Of a DNA stretch of 44,361 nt, positions 44,317 through 44,361 are shown one piece after another; the stretch's first letter is position 1, and every line of letters begins with the position of its first letter. Under the pieces are notes generated by a model. That model saw only the letters and a list, made by a program, of their open reading frames with translations, did not search any database and was not told the DNA's origin. The position numbers were made by a program, and so were the translations under genes. The stretch is from an uncultured Clostridia bacterium (lineage in GTDB: Bacteria; Bacillota; Clostridia; TANB77; CAG-508), in the NCBI GenBank assembly GCA_944390965.1, contig CALXRW010000012.1, forward strand, positions 1 through 44,361. Reading direction: 5' to 3'.

Positions 44317-44361
44317 ATGTTAAAAACATTTATAACTTCCTTTAAACTGCGAAATACATAT
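44317..44361 (+). CDS. Start of a probable ABC permease (partial)
   Basis: The ATG at 44317, with AAAGGAGG upstream and one base after the ATPase stop, reads MLKTFITSFKLRNTY and is cut by the window end. A permease is inferred only from position. Confidence 0.45.
   Translation, partial: MLKTFITSFKLRNTY

Overview
The window is chromosomal DNA of a low-GC, gene-dense, Gram-positive bacterium. It encodes spore-type SigH, IreB, mini-RNase III, RbgA, RqcH, a ClpP-ClpX pair, Bce- and Ytr-type ABC modules and a G5/SH3/glucosaminidase wall hydrolase. This combination, with strong AGA/AT codon bias, fits an uncultured (probably gut) member of the Clostridia. I cannot place it more precisely from sequence alone.

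Layout. 1-244: tRNA Val-Asp-Phe cluster. 397-4356: a cassette between two nearly identical 51-bp direct repeats, holding a radical SAM/SPASM enzyme, a precursor-like peptide with three Cys-rich repeats, two GNAT paralogues and a Cys-rich orphan on the other strand; it looks like a RiPP locus inserted as a unit. 4419-9485: wall hydrolase, small membrane protein, TadZ/ParA-like protein with two AT-hooks, and a GAF plus degenerate GGDEF protein. 9497-23422: housekeeping genes (ireB-ruvX-DUF1292, rbgA, mrnC, lysS, M50 protease, tsaD, phosphoesterase, tig, clpP, clpX, rqcH). 23489-26897: sigH, tRNA-Thr, an unusual tRNA-Gly, a membrane-anchored unknown, and tsaC. 26940-28820: a decayed accessory patch (toxin-antitoxin remnants, DUF1874 protein, microsatellite mini-gene, MITE-like repeats, pilin-like relic). 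28824-36468: second wall hydrolase, ECF sigma/anti-sigma pair, metG, ychF, two-component system. 36743-44361: Bce-like and Ytr-like transporters, an MBL-fold hydrolase and a third ABC system that runs off the end.

The main discovery candidate is a recoding system. Three conserved single-copy genes (ruvX, rbgA, tsaC) are each interrupted by +1 frameshifts, four in total (two in tsaC). Every one is a single C placed directly before a GGA or GGT glycine codon, so that the zero frame reads CGG exactly there. I checked every CGG trinucleotide in the window by eye against the reading frames. Those four are the only in-frame CGG codons I found; all others straddle codons (for example ACG-GAA or AAC-GGT) or lie outside genes. 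Dropping the C restores proteins of normal length (about 139, 288 and 343 residues) with conserved motifs intact. The window also encodes a tRNA-Gly whose anticodon UCC is followed by G37 instead of the usual A, so UCCG is fully complementary to CGGA, and whose anticodon stem carries a U30-C40 mismatch. The simplest reading is that CGG is not used for arginine here and that CGGN is decoded as one glycine by a four-base step, or by +1 slippage. This is inference from sequence and needs genome-wide and proteomic tests.

A second notable signal is a pair of 109-bp elements (31785-31893 and 36586-36694) that share a conserved core while their long outer stems differ in sequence but stay base-paired, as expected of a structured RNA.
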